In this document: in pieces, positions 43,253-52,943 of the stretch | How positions within the stretch are numbered: the first letter of the stretch is position 1 | Layout: each line of letters opens with the position of its first letter | From: Flavobacteriales bacterium | GTDB taxonomy: Bacteria > Bacteroidota > Bacteroidia > Flavobacteriales_F > PHOS-HE28 | Direction of reading: 5' to 3' | Assembly: GCA_016705545.1 (NCBI GenBank) | Contig: JADIYA010000007.1 | Location: 124,001 to 188,000 of the forward strand | DNA: 64,000 nt | Notes under the pieces: model-generated | What the model was told of the DNA's origin: nothing | What the model saw: only the letters and a program-made list of their open reading frames with translations | The model's database searches: none | Translations under genes and position numbers: made by a program

Positions 43253-46018
43253 ATGCTCTATCGCCCTCTGGTCCTTATAGTATCCGCCACGCTCCTCGGA
43301 TTCAGCGCCTCGGCACAGGTCGTGATCAACGAAGTGAGTGCCGCCAATTGGACCGGACCAACAGACTCCTTCGGCGAGCGCGAGGATTGGATTGAATTGT
43401 TCAACAGCGGTGGCGCGGTGGCTGACTTGAGCGGCTGGTACCTGAGCGATAGCCAGAACAACAACACCAAGTACCAGATTCCACCTGGCACCACAATCGC
43501 AGCAGGTGGAAGGCTGGTGGTTTGGTGCAGTGGCCGTGGCACAACCGCCGCGCCTTTGCACACCAACTTCAAGATCACACAAGCGGCAGGCGAGCGGGCC
43601 GTGCTGAGCAATGCCTCTGGGACGATCGTCGACAATTACCAGATCATAAATACCACCCAGGCCGATCACAGTTGGGGCCGCACCACTGATGGCGCCGCCA
43701 CTTGGAGCCTCTTTCTCGCTCCCACACCGAACGCGGCCAATGCTGGCGCCAGCCCATCGTATTACGCCGCAACGCCAACCATGAGCCAGCCTTCGGGCTA
43801 TCACGCCACACCCATCAATGTGGCCTTGTCGGCTGCGGGCGCCGGCATCACCATTCGCTATACCACCGATGGCAGCACGCCCACTGCAGCTAGCACGGCC
43901 TACTCGGGGCCCATCGCAATCAACACAACAACGGTACTGCGCGCGCGTGCCTTCAGCGCCACTCCGGGCGTGCCACCGAGCTTCGTAGAGACCAACACCT
44001 ACTTCATCAACACCACCCACTCCCTGCCGATCCTCAGCTGCAGCGGTGATCAGGTGACCACCCTACTCAATGGGAATGGCGGCATCGAGCCGGAGGGCAT
44101 CATGGAATATTTCGGCGCTAACGGTGTGCTTCGCGACAAGACCGGATGCACCTTCGATGAGCACGGACAGGATAGCTGGGCGTACCAGCATCGCGGCTTC
44201 GACTTTGTGGCACGCGACCAGTTCGGGCAGAACGATGGCATCCATTATCCGGTTTTCCGCACCAAGGACCGCGACCATTTCCAGCGCTTGATCGTGAAGG
44301 CCTCGGCTGGAGACAACTACGACTATGGCCCAGGACAACCGGCCCATATCCGCGACCAGTACGTGCAGGCCCTCAGCCAGGTCGGGGACCTCCGCGTGGA
44401 TGAGCGGAGCTATGAACCCTGCATCGTGTACATCAATGGCCAATACTGGGGCGTATACGATGTGCGGGAGAAGGTGGATGACCACGACTACACCAAATAC
44501 TACTACGACCAGGACGAATACGACATCCAATTCATCAAGACCTGGGGCGGCACCTGGAGCGAGTACGGAGGCCCTCAGGCCCAAACGGATTGGGATGCCT
44601 TGGTGGCCTATATCATGGCCAACGACATGGGTGTTCAGGCCAACTTCGATTACGTGGATAGCCAGTTCAACTGGAAGAGCCTCATCGACTACTTCTGCTT
44701 GAACAGCTACACGGTCTGCGCCGACTGGCTCAACTGGAACACTGGCTGGTGGCGCGGATCGAACCCCGCAGGGGAACACAAGAAGTGGGGCTACATCCTG
44801 TGGGACATGGACGCCACCTTTGGGCACTATACCAACTTCACAGGCATCCCAGACCAGACCGCAAACGCCGACCCATGCGCTGTGGAGGACCTGCCCAACC
44901 CTGGTGGACAAGGGCACACGGACATCCTCGAGAAGCTGCTCGCGGAGAACGAGATGGTGCATGATTATTACATCAACCGCTACATCGATCTGGGCAACAC
45001 GCTCTTCAACTGCGACTTCATGCTGCCCTTCCTGGACAGTTTGGTCGCCAACATCGCCCCGGAAATGCCGGGCCAAGTCGCGCGTTGGAACGGCACCCTC
45101 GCGGGATGGCAGAACAACGTGCAGACCCTACGCACCTTCATCGAGACCCGCTGCGTCACCATCCAGCAAGGGCTCATCGACTGCTACACGCTCGCCGGGC
45201 CTTTTCAGGTCACCTTCAATGTAGACCCACCCTTGAGCGGAGAGATTCAGGTGAACAGCATCGTTCTACCCGATTACCCATTCACGGGCACGTACTACGG
45301 CGGCATCAATACCACCTTGGCCCCAATTCCCGAAACCGGTTGGGTCTTCAGCCATTGGGAGATTTTCGGCGCTGATGCGCTCACGCCCAGCACCACCGAT
45401 TCATTGGTCCGCGTGAATTTCACCGATGCCGACAGCATCGTGGCGCACTTCATCCCCCCTACCCGCTACGATGTGATGCTCAATGTCGTGCCCGCCAATT
45501 CCGGCAGCATCACCTTCGATGGAACCACATACACCAGCTTCCCCACCGTGGCTTCTGTGGGCGAGGATGTCGATGTGCCGTTCAACATCAACCCTGCGCT
45601 CTATTACGACTTCCTCTATTGGGACTTCAAGAATGACACCGTGAACACTTACCTACCCGGTGATTCGCTCACCAAATCGCAGGTGGCGCGGTACCTCACT
45701 ACCGACACGGTCATCGCCTACTTGAAGCCACAGGACTATGTGTTCTACATCGCGAACGCCTTCACGCCGAACGGTGATGGCTACAACGACTCCTTCAAGC
45801 CGATCATCAATGTGGTGGATCTGGCCACCTACGAGCTGAACATCTTCGACCGTTGGGGCGGGATCATCTGGTCAAGCAATGATCCCTGGGCTGAATGGGA
45901 TGGTCAGGCCAGTGGCAAGGAGGTGCCGGGTGGGGTTTACGCTTGGCAGGCCTATGCCGTGGATGCGATCAAGAAGGACCGCTACGAGCTCTTCGGGCAC
46001 GTGACCATTGTCCGGTAG
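43253..46018 (+). CDS. Secreted lamin-tail/CotH protein with gliding-type C-terminus
   Basis: 921 residues. Signal peptide MLYRPLVLIVSATLLGFSASA-Q. In order: a lamin-tail domain (VVINEVSAANWTGPTDSF, WIELFNSGGAVADLSGWYLSD); a chitobiase-type Ig domain (TIRYTTDGSTPTAASTAYSG); a CotH kinase domain at about 260-640 (QHRGFDFVARDQFGQNDGI, YINGQYWGVYDVREKVDD, WGYILWDMDATFGHY); two divergent bacterial repeats with FSHWEIFGAD and FLYWDFKND; and a CHU_C-type T9SS domain (IANAFTPNGDGYNDSF, NIFDRWGGIIWSS, GGVYAWQAYAVD). CotH domains can phosphorylate proteins; LWDMD is the expected metal/catalytic region. Confidence 0.88.
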   Translation: MLYRPLVLIVSATLLGFSASAQVVINEVSAANWTGPTDSFGEREDWIELFNSGGAVADLSGWYLSDSQNNNTKYQIPPGTTIAAGGRLVVWCSGRGTTAAPLHTNFKITQAAGERAVLSNASGTIVDNYQIINTTQADHSWGRTTDGAATWSLFLAPTPNAANAGASPSYYAATPTMSQPSGYHATPINVALSAAGAGITIRYTTDGSTPTAASTAYSGPIAINTTTVLRARAFSATPGVPPSFVETNTYFINTTHSLPILSCSGDQVTTLLNGNGGIEPEGIMEYFGANGVLRDKTGCTFDEHGQDSWAYQHRGFDFVARDQFGQNDGIHYPVFRTKDRDHFQRLIVKASAGDNYDYGPGQPAHIRDQYVQALSQVGDLRVDERSYEPCIVYINGQYWGVYDVREKVDDHDYTKYYYDQDEYDIQFIKTWGGTWSEYGGPQAQTDWDALVAYIMANDMGVQANFDYVDSQFNWKSLIDYFCLNSYTVCADWLNWNTGWWRGSNPAGEHKKWGYILWDMDATFGHYTNFTGIPDQTANADPCAVEDLPNPGGQGHTDILEKLLAENEMVHDYYINRYIDLGNTLFNCDFMLPFLDSLVANIAPEMPGQVARWNGTLAGWQNNVQTLRTFIETRCVTIQQGLIDCYTLAGPFQVTFNVDPPLSGEIQVNSIVLPDYPFTGTYYGGINTTLAPIPETGWVFSHWEIFGADALTPSTTDSLVRVNFTDADSIVAHFIPPTRYDVMLNVVPANSGSITFDGTTYTSFPTVASVGEDVDVPFNINPALYYDFLYWDFKNDTVNTYLPGDSLTKSQVARYLTTDTVIAYLKPQDYVFYIANAFTPNGDGYNDSFKPIINVVDLATYELNIFDRWGGIIWSSNDPWAEWDGQASGKEVPGGVYAWQAYAVDAIKKDRYELFGHVTIVR

Positions 46019-46357
46019 CCGTTGCCTGTGCGCTGAATTGCGCCAAGCCGGTGCTGACCAAGGCTTCACTGAAGTCTCAAGAATCTGGATTCTAGGCCAA
46101 TCTTCCTTGCGTGACACACCGTGGGTCTTGAGCAAGTGTATTGGGACTTGTGAGTTGCGTCAGTGACTAGCCCATCATGGGCCGCTAACCAGGCACAGCA
46201 ATACTTCCGCGATAGTCCTTACTGTTTTCTCCATGCATCCTTTCAGGAGCGGCAAGTCGGGGCATTTGTTAATATGTTCAACTTTATTAGCGCATCACTG
46301 AACAATACTTTCTGAGCCTTGTTCTCCCGGTGTTGTCAACCTAAACCCGCAACACCG
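46019..46357. promoter_or_regulatory. AT-richer intergenic region before the DUF4397 gene
   Basis: 339 bp without a gene. The second half is clearly AT-richer than its neighbours and holds two -7-like boxes, TATGTTCA near 46273 and TACTTTCT at 46306-46313, 44 bases before ATG 46358. No hairpin was seen after the CotH gene. Confidence 0.35.
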
Positions 46358-48765
46358 ATGAAACTCTTCCCTACCCTTCGAACCACCCTGATTGCCCCAA
46401 GCCTCGGCTTGGCAGTCTGGGCATCCGCGCAAACAGCGCGATTGCAAGTGATCCACAACTGCGCTGACTTGAATGCAGCCGTGGTGGATGTCTATGTGAA
46501 TGGAAACTTGGCGGTGCCCGATTTCGGTTTCCGCACGGCCACTCCATTCATCGACCTCCCATCGGGGGTTGATCTGGATGTGGCCATTGCCCCGGGTAAT
46601 AGCACGAGCGCCGGTGATGCCCTGTTCACACAGACCATCAACCTTGCTGACGGAGAGACCTATATCGCCGTGGCGAGCGGCACCTTGGGCCTCGGCGGCT
46701 ACAACCCTGCAACTCCATTCACCATCGAGGTCTTCAGTGGCGCACGCGAAACCGCCCAAGGTGCAGGAACCGACGTACTGGCCCTGCATGGCGCAACCGA
46801 TGCCCCCACTGTAGACGTGTTCGAGAGCGCCGTGGTGAGCACTACCATCATCGGCGACTTCAGCTACAGCGACTTCGCCGGTTACCTCGAACTGCCCACG
46901 CTCGATTTCACCCTCCAAGTGCGCACGGCTGACAACAGCACCATCGTGGCTGCCTATGCCGCCCCTTTGCAGACCCTCGGCCTCCAGGGCGCTGCCCTCA
47001 CCGTGCTCGCCAGCGGATTCCTGAACCCGGCGAACAACAGCAATGGACCCGCCTTCGGCCTCTGGGTGGCGCTGCCCAGCGGCGGAGCCCTCGTTGAATT
47101 GCCCGCAGCAACCATTCCCACCGCCCGTATCCAGGCCATCCACAACAGCGCCGATGCCGCTGCCAGCGAAGTGGACGTTTACCTGAATGGTGCCCTGCTC
47201 GTTGATGATTTCGCTTTCCGCACCGCCACGCCATTCGTTGATGTGCAGGCCGGCGTCGACCTCACGCTCAGCATCGCTCCAGCCACGAGCACCAGCGTGG
47301 CCGATGCCATCGCCAATTTCAATTACAACCTGCCTGCCGATGAGACCTTCATCCTGGTGGCCAACGGCATCGTGAGCGCGAGCGGCTACAATCCCGCTAC
47401 GCCCTTCGACATCCTTGTTTTCCCGGGTGCGCGCGAAACCGCCCAAGGTGCAGGAACCGACGTACTGGCCCTGCATGGCGCAACCGATGCCCCCACTGTA
47501 GACGTGTTCGAGAGCGCCGTGGTGAGCACTACCATCATCGACGACTTCAGCTACAGTGATTTCGCCGGTTACCTCGAACTGCCCACGCTCGATTTCACCC
47601 TCCAAGTGCGCACGGCTGACAACAGCACCATCGTGGCTGCCTATGCAGCCCCTTTGCAGACCTCGGCCTCCAGGGCGCTGCCCTCACCGTGCTCGCCAGC
47701 GGATTCCTGAACCCGGCGAACAACAGCAATGGACCCGCCTTCGGCCTCTGGGTGGCGCTGCCCAGCGGCGGAGCCCTCGTTGAATTGCCCGCAGCAACCA
47801 TTCCCACCGCCCGTATCCAGGCCATCCACAACAGCGCCGATGCCGCTGCCAGCGAAGTGGACGTATACCTGAACGGTGCCCTGCTCGTTGATGATTTCGC
47901 TTTCCGCACCGCCACGCCATTCGTTGATGTGCAGGCCGGCGTCGACCTCACGCTCAGCATCGCTCCAGCCACCAGCACCAGCGTGGCCGATGCCATCGCC
48001 AATTTCAACTACAACCTGCCTGCCGATGAGACCTTCATCCTGGTGGCCAACGGCATCGTGAGCGCGAGCGGCTACAATCCGGCTACTCCTTTCGACATCT
48101 ACGTGTACCAGGGTGCCCGCGAAGCTGCCCAAGGCGCAGGCACTGATGTGCTCGTGTTCCACGGCTGCACCGATGCGCCCACGGTTGACGTGTTCGAGAG
48201 CGCTGTGGTGAGCACCACCATCGTGAATGACCTCTCCTACGGTGAGTTCGATGGCTATCTGGAACTGCCCACGCTCGATTTCACCTTGCAGGTGCAAACT
48301 GCTGACGGCACAACGACCGTGGCCTCTTACGCCGCTCCGCTTCAGACACTCGGCTTGCAAGGTGCCGCCCTCACCGTGCTCGCCAGCGGATTCCTGAACC
48401 CGGCGAACAACAGCAACGGTCCAGCCTTCGGACTCTGGGTGGCCTTGGCCAGCGGCGGTACCTTGGTGGAACTGCCCATCGCAACAAGCGTTTCGGAGCA
48501 AGGCGCGATCGCGTCTGCAACGGCATGGCCCAATCCGGCCAACGACCGGCTCACGCTTGATGTGGACGCCCTGCGCGACGCCAACCTTGAAGCGGACCTG
48601 ATCGACGCTACTGGCCGCTCATCGCGACTCTTGAGCAGCACCGCATTGAACACTGGCCGCACGCAGTTGAATGTGGACCTGAGCGGCTTGGCCAACGGAA
48701 GCTACACGCTCGTTCTGCGCAGCAACGGAGGCGCAGTGAACCTACCGGTCGTGATCGCGCGCTAA
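46358..48765 (+). CDS. Secreted T9SS protein with DUF4397 repeats, one-base frameshift
   Basis: 802 residues once a lost C is restored near 47661. Signal peptide MKLFPTLRTTLIAPSLGLAVWASA-Q. The body is DUF4397 modules (ARLQVIHNCADLNAAVVDVYVNG; ARIQAIHNSADAAASEVDVYLNG) alternating with related GTDVLALHGATDAPTVDVFE modules, in three units of 229 residues. The C-terminus is a type A T9SS domain (ATAWPNPANDRLTLDV ... LANGSYTLVLRSN). At 47657 the DNA reads CAGACCTCGG where the upstream copy has CAGACCCTCGG; this single-C loss splits the frame, and the downstream half resumes in the right frame. Surface protein of unknown role. Confidence 0.8.
46745..48117 (+). repeat. 687-bp near-identical intragenic duplication
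   Basis: 46745-47431 and 47432-48117 are almost identical DNA copies (the second is one base shorter because of the lost C). A third unit beginning at 48118 is clearly diverged. The unit encodes 229 residues, so the duplication is in frame apart from the missing base. Confidence 0.8.
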
Positions 48766-48783
48766 GCGATTCGTCCGCCATGC

Positions 48784-48818
48784 GGAAGGGCCCCCTAAGG
48801 TTTGGTGGGGGCCCTTCC
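48784..48818 (+). terminator. Terminator hairpin after the DUF4397 gene
   Basis: GGAAGGGCCCCC (48784-48795) pairs with GGGGGCCCTTCC (48807-48818), a perfect 12-bp stem with an 11-base loop, beginning 19 bases after the stop. Confidence 0.75.
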
Positions 48819-48878
48819 CATTTGGTGGTGAACAGAGCGCCCGCTCTAACGTTATCCACGCGTTCGTAACCACCCGTT

Positions 48879-48886
48879 TACATTCA
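48879..48886 (+). promoter_or_regulatory. -7 promoter box TACATTCA
   Basis: TACATTCA, nine bases before ATG 48896 of the MerR-type regulator. Confidence 0.45.
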
Positions 48887-48895
48887 CCGCCGCCA

Positions 48896-49795
48896 ATGGG
48901 ACCCTTCCTCATGCGATTCCAGATCCGTGATCTGGAGCAGTTCACCGGGGTGAAGGCGCACACCATCCGGGTCTGGGAGCGGCGATACGGCCTGCTGAAG
49001 CCAGACCGCACCGACACCAATATCCGCACGTACGATATCGATGAACTGAAGACGATCCTCAATGTGGCCTACCTCAATCAGAAGGGCCATAAGATCTCCC
49101 GGATCGCCGCCATGCCCGTGGCAGAGCGCGACAGGGCCGTGCGCCAAGCCGCCTTAGAGGACCATGGGGCCTTGGGCATCCTCAACACGTTGGTGATGGC
49201 GATGCTCTCATTCGATGAGCCGCTGTTCGATGGCACCTGCGATGCCTATGCCGCGCAGCATGGCTTCCGTGCGCTCGTTGAGGACGTGCTCGTGAAGCTT
49301 CTGGAACGCATCGGGCTGCTTTGGCAGAGCAATACGATCTGCCCGGCTCAGGAGCACTTCGTGAGCAATCTGGTGCGGCAACGACTCATCACCGAGACAG
49401 CGAAGCTCCCGTTGAGCAATAGCCATTCGATTGACGTGCTGTACCTGCCGGAGGACGAGATCCATGAACTGGGCCTACTCTACGTGAATTACCTCCTCCG
49501 CTCCGCTGGAAATCGGACCATCTATTTGGGCCAGAGCGTCCCTGGCGACGACCTGCGACAAGTAGCGAGCCTTTACAATGGCCCCATCCGATTCATCACG
49601 CTGGTCGTGGTTCGGCCAACGGCCGATGATGCGCCTGCTTACTTGAACGCGCTGCGCGCCAGCATGCACGACCCACGGATCACGTTCATGGCTGCTGGCA
49701 TGCCCCTGCGTGGGATCGAGGCCTCCGCGGTGCCGGAAGGCATGCAGCTCTTTCCGGATCTGGCAACGCTCATTGCAACGGTGGCTCCTCGCTAA
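48896..49795 (+). CDS. CarH/LitR-like MerR regulator with B12-binding domain
   Basis: 299 residues. Residues 6-75 are a MerR winged helix (FQIRDLEQFTGVKAHTIRVWERRYG). Residues 90-170 form a four-helix cap with the W-x9-EH motif (Trp143, Glu153, His154) of CarH. Residues 180-299 are a Rossmann-like cobalamin-binding domain with Glu188-x-His190 (DEIHELG), the expected lower axial His. In CarH these residues bind adenosylcobalamin and make it a light-sensing repressor, so light or B12 control is inferred. Its targets are not evident: no carotenoid or photolyase gene is adjacent. The 3' end overlaps the convergent oxidase gene by four bases. Confidence 0.85.
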   Translation: MGPFLMRFQIRDLEQFTGVKAHTIRVWERRYGLLKPDRTDTNIRTYDIDELKTILNVAYLNQKGHKISRIAAMPVAERDRAVRQAALEDHGALGILNTLVMAMLSFDEPLFDGTCDAYAAQHGFRALVEDVLVKLLERIGLLWQSNTICPAQEHFVSNLVRQRLITETAKLPLSNSHSIDVLYLPEDEIHELGLLYVNYLLRSAGNRTIYLGQSVPGDDLRQVASLYNGPIRFITLVVVRPTADDAPAYLNALRASMHDPRITFMAAGMPLRGIEASAVPEGMQLFPDLATLIATVAPR

Positions 49796-51195
49796 GGCAG
49801 CACCTTGCCGGGATTCATGATGCCCTGCGGGTCGAAGGCTTGCTTGATGGCGCGCATCACATTGAGCTGTGCAGCATTGAAGGCGATATCCATGTAGGGC
49901 CGTTGAACCAAGCCGATGCCGTGCTCGCCGCTGAGCGTGCCGCCCAACGAAACGGTTAGCGCGAAGATCTCGCGGATGGCTTTCGGCAATTCGTGCTCCC
50001 AAAACGCATCGGATAGATCGCCCTTGATGATGTTCACGTGCAGGTTGCCATCGCCGGCGTGGCCGTAGCACACGCTGCTGAAGCCATATCGCGCGCCGAT
50101 CTCCTTCACGCCCTTCAGCAATCGCGGCAGCTCGTAACGCGGCACCACGGTATCCTCTTCCTTGTAGACGCTATGGGCCTTCACGCTCACGGGCACGCTG
50201 CGCCGCATGCGCCAAAGGGCATCCTTCTCGGCTGAGCTTTCTGCGAAGAGCACCTCTCCCGCCTCATGCTTCTCCATCACCGTGACGATGGCCTCGCATT
50301 CGCGCATGATCGCATCGGCATGATCGCCATCGACCTCAATGAGCATGTAGGCGCCGGGCTCTGATGAGAGCTGTGCGGGAAGCCCCTCGGTGTGCTGCAT
50401 CGTCCACACGATGGCATCGCGCTCGATGAACTCCATGGCGCTGGGCGTTACGCCTGCTCGGAATGTGGCGCTCACCGCCTCACAGGCCTTCTCCGCACTG
50501 GCGAAGGGCACGAGCATGAGACGGTTCTCTTTCGGCAAAGGCGCCAGGCGCAACACGGCCTTGGTGATGATTCCTAAGGTGCCCTCGCTGCCCACGAGCA
50601 GTCGTGTGAGGTCATAGCCCGTGGCGTTCTTCAGCGTATTGGCACCGGTCCAAATCACTTCGCCATTGGGCAGCACCACTTCCAGATTGAGCACAAAGTC
50701 GCGCGTCACGCCATACTTCACGGCCCTTGGCCCACCGGCGTTCTCCGCGATGTTGCCGCCTAAGGTGCAACTGCCGCGGCTGCTGGGGTCTGGAGGGTAA
50801 TACAGGCCCTTTGCCGCCACGGCCTCTTGCAGCACCTGCGTGATCACGCCTGGCTGCACCGTGACCTGCAGGTTCTGCTCATCGATGTGCTCGATGGCAT
50901 TCATGCGGTCGAGCGCGAGGGCCACGCCGCCATGCACGCTCAGCGCGCCACCACTAAGACCCGTCCGCCCGCCGATGGGCGTGATGGGGAGGTTATGCTC
51001 CGCGCAGATGCGCACCACGGCGCTCACCTGCCCGGTGCTCGCGGGCCTTGCCACTACAGAGGGCTGGAAGCAGAGATCCTCGGTCTCATCGTGTCCATAG
51101 GCTTTGCGCGCCTCGTCGGAACGCGAGAGGCCTTCCGGCCCTAGTGCAACCAAAAGCTGCTGATACACGGACTCAATGACGTCAATGATGGGCAT
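49792..51195 (-). CDS. FAD-linked oxidase (GlcD / D-lactate dehydrogenase-like)
   Basis: 467 residues. VAO-type FAD domain: VARPASTGQVSAVVRICAEH, PITPIGGRTGLSGGALSVHGG, GLYYPPDPSSRGSCTLGGNIAENAGGPRAVKYG, LLVGSEGTLGIITKAVL. The C-terminal cap ends in SVCYGHAGDGNLHVNI and SGEHGIGLVQRPYM, as in GlcD and D-2-hydroxyacid dehydrogenases. It oxidises glycolate or D-lactate-type acids; the substrate is not decided by sequence alone. Confidence 0.9.
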   Translation of the reverse strand: MPIIDVIESVYQQLLVALGPEGLSRSDEARKAYGHDETEDLCFQPSVVARPASTGQVSAVVRICAEHNLPITPIGGRTGLSGGALSVHGGVALALDRMNAIEHIDEQNLQVTVQPGVITQVLQEAVAAKGLYYPPDPSSRGSCTLGGNIAENAGGPRAVKYGVTRDFVLNLEVVLPNGEVIWTGANTLKNATGYDLTRLLVGSEGTLGIITKAVLRLAPLPKENRLMLVPFASAEKACEAVSATFRAGVTPSAMEFIERDAIVWTMQHTEGLPAQLSSEPGAYMLIEVDGDHADAIMRECEAIVTVMEKHEAGEVLFAESSAEKDALWRMRRSVPVSVKAHSVYKEEDTVVPRYELPRLLKGVKEIGARYGFSSVCYGHAGDGNLHVNIIKGDLSDAFWEHELPKAIREIFALTVSLGGTLSGEHGIGLVQRPYMDIAFNAAQLNVMRAIKQAFDPQGIMNPGKVLP

Positions 51196-51450
51196 GGGAG
51201 CCGGTTAAGTGTTCGCGAAGTTGCGCAACTGAAGCTATGAGCGTGAAGGAATTGGAACAGGGAGCGAATGGAATCGAGCATGGGAAATGTCAGGCTTCCG
51301 CACGGAATGTGCTCAATGAACCCGTATCGCAGAAGAGAGTGTCTTCATGGCCTGAGTGCAAGGCGTGAAGTGCCGGGAATCTCAAAGATGCCGCAGACTG
51401 GAGCGAAATCAACCCCATTGCACACAGCTAACACCGGCCGGTCTTCTGCC
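51196..51450. other. Intergenic region without recognised features
   Basis: About 255 bp between the oxidase start and the DUF721 stop. It is less GC-rich than the genes around it. Apart from a weak ACTTCG motif near the oxidase start, no promoter, hairpin or RNA structure stood out. Confidence 0.4.
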
Positions 51451-51741
51451 TTATTGCACCACCACTTCCTTCACCACTTCGCGTCCGGCCCGTTCATTTA
51501 TCCGTGCAAGTATATCGGCACGCAGATAACTGAGTTCTTGCCGCAGCGGTGCACTGTCCACATTGATGCGCAGGACGGCGTTACGCAGGCGGAGCGCGGT
51601 GGTATGGCGCGCCACCATGGCACCCGCAACTTCGGGCCATGCTTCCGCGATGGCGGCCTCGTCGAGGCGCTCTCGCATGCCTGCGCCATCGACCAGGTGT
51701 CCGATGGCCTCAGCCAGCGATTGCTCGTTGCGGCGTTTCAC
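51451..51741 (-). CDS. DUF721 (DciA-like) protein
   Basis: 96 residues from a GTG start: VKRRNEQSLAEAIGHLVDG, AWPEVAGAMVARHTTALRLRNAVLRINVDSAPLRQELSYLRADILARINE. DUF721 proteins include DciA, a DnaB helicase loader or modulator. It overlaps the end of recF by 32 bp, the usual recF-DUF721 arrangement, and this overlap supports GTG 51741. The product ends in VKEVVVQ. Confidence 0.8.
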   Translation of the reverse strand: MKRRNEQSLAEAIGHLVDGAGMRERLDEAAIAEAWPEVAGAMVARHTTALRLRNAVLRINVDSAPLRQELSYLRADILARINERAGREVVKEVVVQ

Positions 51742-52843
51742 GGGTGATGCCTTCGTGGGTGAGGTGGAAGAAGCGCGTCTCGAGGTCGAGGCCATCGAGC
51801 GCGGCATGGAGCCGCTTCGGATCGGTGTCGGTGATGAGCACTTGCCCGAAGCGGTGATCGCTGAGCAGCTGCAGCAGGTGGCGCATGCGCTGCGGGTCGA
51901 TCTTATCAAAGATGTCGTCGAGCAGCAGGATGGGGCGTTGGCCGGTGCGCTGCGTGGTGAGCTCGAATTGCGCCAGCTTCAGCGCGATCAGATAGGTCTT
52001 CTGCTGGCCTTGCGATCCGAAGCGCTTCAAGGGTTGGCCATCGAGCGTGAAGAGCAGGTCATCCTTGTGGACACCCGCCGTGGTGTGCTGCGCGGCGCGG
52101 TCGCGTTCCCAGCTCGCGGATAGCAGGTCGCGCATCGATGCGTCATTGAGCGGTGATCGGTATTCAAGCGCCACTTGCTCAGGCCCTGAGCTGATTGCGG
52201 AATAATGCTCCCGCAGCAGCGGTGCCAGATCACTGATGAACGCGCTGCGCGCGGAATGCACTGCAAAGGCGAGCACGCAAAGCTGCTCATCCCACGGCTC
52301 AAGGGTTGAAGGCTGTATTCCACCTCGTCCAGCTGCCTGCTTCAGCAACGCGTTGCGCTGGGTAAGCGCACGGTTGTAGCGGATCAGCGCATCGAGGAAG
52401 GGCTTATCGAATTGGGCGATGAGGCCATCGATGAAGCGGCGGCGCACCTCGCTGCCGTCGAGGATCAGCTGGCCATCGTAAGGCGTGATCATCACCACCG
52501 GGTACCGGCCCACGTGGTCGGCCAAGCGGTCGTATTCCTTGCGGTTGCGGCTGAGCACCTTGCGCATGCCGCGCCGCACGCTGCAGAGAATTGCATCATC
52601 GCCCTCATCACCGCGCATCACCCCTTGCACCACGAAGAGCTCCTCACCGTGCCGAACATTGTACTGGTCCTGCGCCTCCAGGTATCCCTTGCCCAGTGCG
52701 AGGTAGTGGACCGCATCGAGCAGGTTGGTCTTGCCCACGCCATTCGGACCGGTGAAGCAGTTCACCTCAGCGCACAGGTCGGCTTCCGCTTCGCGGTGAT
52801 TGCGGAAGTTGAGCGCATGCAGCCGGGCGAGATGAAAGGCCAT
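51710..52843 (-). CDS. recF: DNA replication and repair protein RecF
   Basis: 377 residues of the SMC-like ABC ATPase RecF, which loads RecA at gapped DNA. N-terminal LARLHALNFRNHREAE, Walker A FTGPNGVGKTNLLDAV, PYDGQLILDGSEVRRRFIDGLIAQ, signature GSQGQQKTYLIALKLAQ, Walker B LLLDDIFDKID and QVLITDTDP. Full length. ATG 52843 lies four bases after TAGCTTCG. Overlaps the DUF721 gene downstream; no dnaN or gyrB is next to it. Confidence 0.95.
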   Translation of the reverse strand: MAFHLARLHALNFRNHREAEADLCAEVNCFTGPNGVGKTNLLDAVHYLALGKGYLEAQDQYNVRHGEELFVVQGVMRGDEGDDAILCSVRRGMRKVLSRNRKEYDRLADHVGRYPVVMITPYDGQLILDGSEVRRRFIDGLIAQFDKPFLDALIRYNRALTQRNALLKQAAGRGGIQPSTLEPWDEQLCVLAFAVHSARSAFISDLAPLLREHYSAISSGPEQVALEYRSPLNDASMRDLLSASWERDRAAQHTTAGVHKDDLLFTLDGQPLKRFGSQGQQKTYLIALKLAQFELTTQRTGQRPILLLDDIFDKIDPQRMRHLLQLLSDHRFGQVLITDTDPKRLHAALDGLDLETRFFHLTHEGITRETPQRAIAG

Positions 52844-52847
52844 GCGG

Positions 52848-52855
52848 CGAAGCTA
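52848..52855 (-). promoter_or_regulatory. -7 promoter box TAGCTTCG of recF
   Basis: Minus-strand TAGCTTCG with the four bases ccgc before ATG 52843: a leaderless-type layout. Confidence 0.55.
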
Positions 52856-52909
52856 ACGGCACCGCGAGCGTCTGAAGCTGCGGTCATCAACTCAGTACAA
52901 GCGTGCTTT

Positions 52910-52917
52910 TATCTTCG
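52910..52917 (+). promoter_or_regulatory. -7 promoter box TATCTTCG
   Basis: TATCTTCG, 26 bases before ATG 52944. Confidence 0.5.
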
Positions 52918-52943
52918 GCCCCGCCTCATCGCCTCGTTCCGCC

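Noticed and set aside
46295..47605. 436-codon minus-strand frame with internal repeats opposite the DUF4397 gene
   Set aside because: Its repeats simply mirror the 687-bp duplication of the plus-strand gene.
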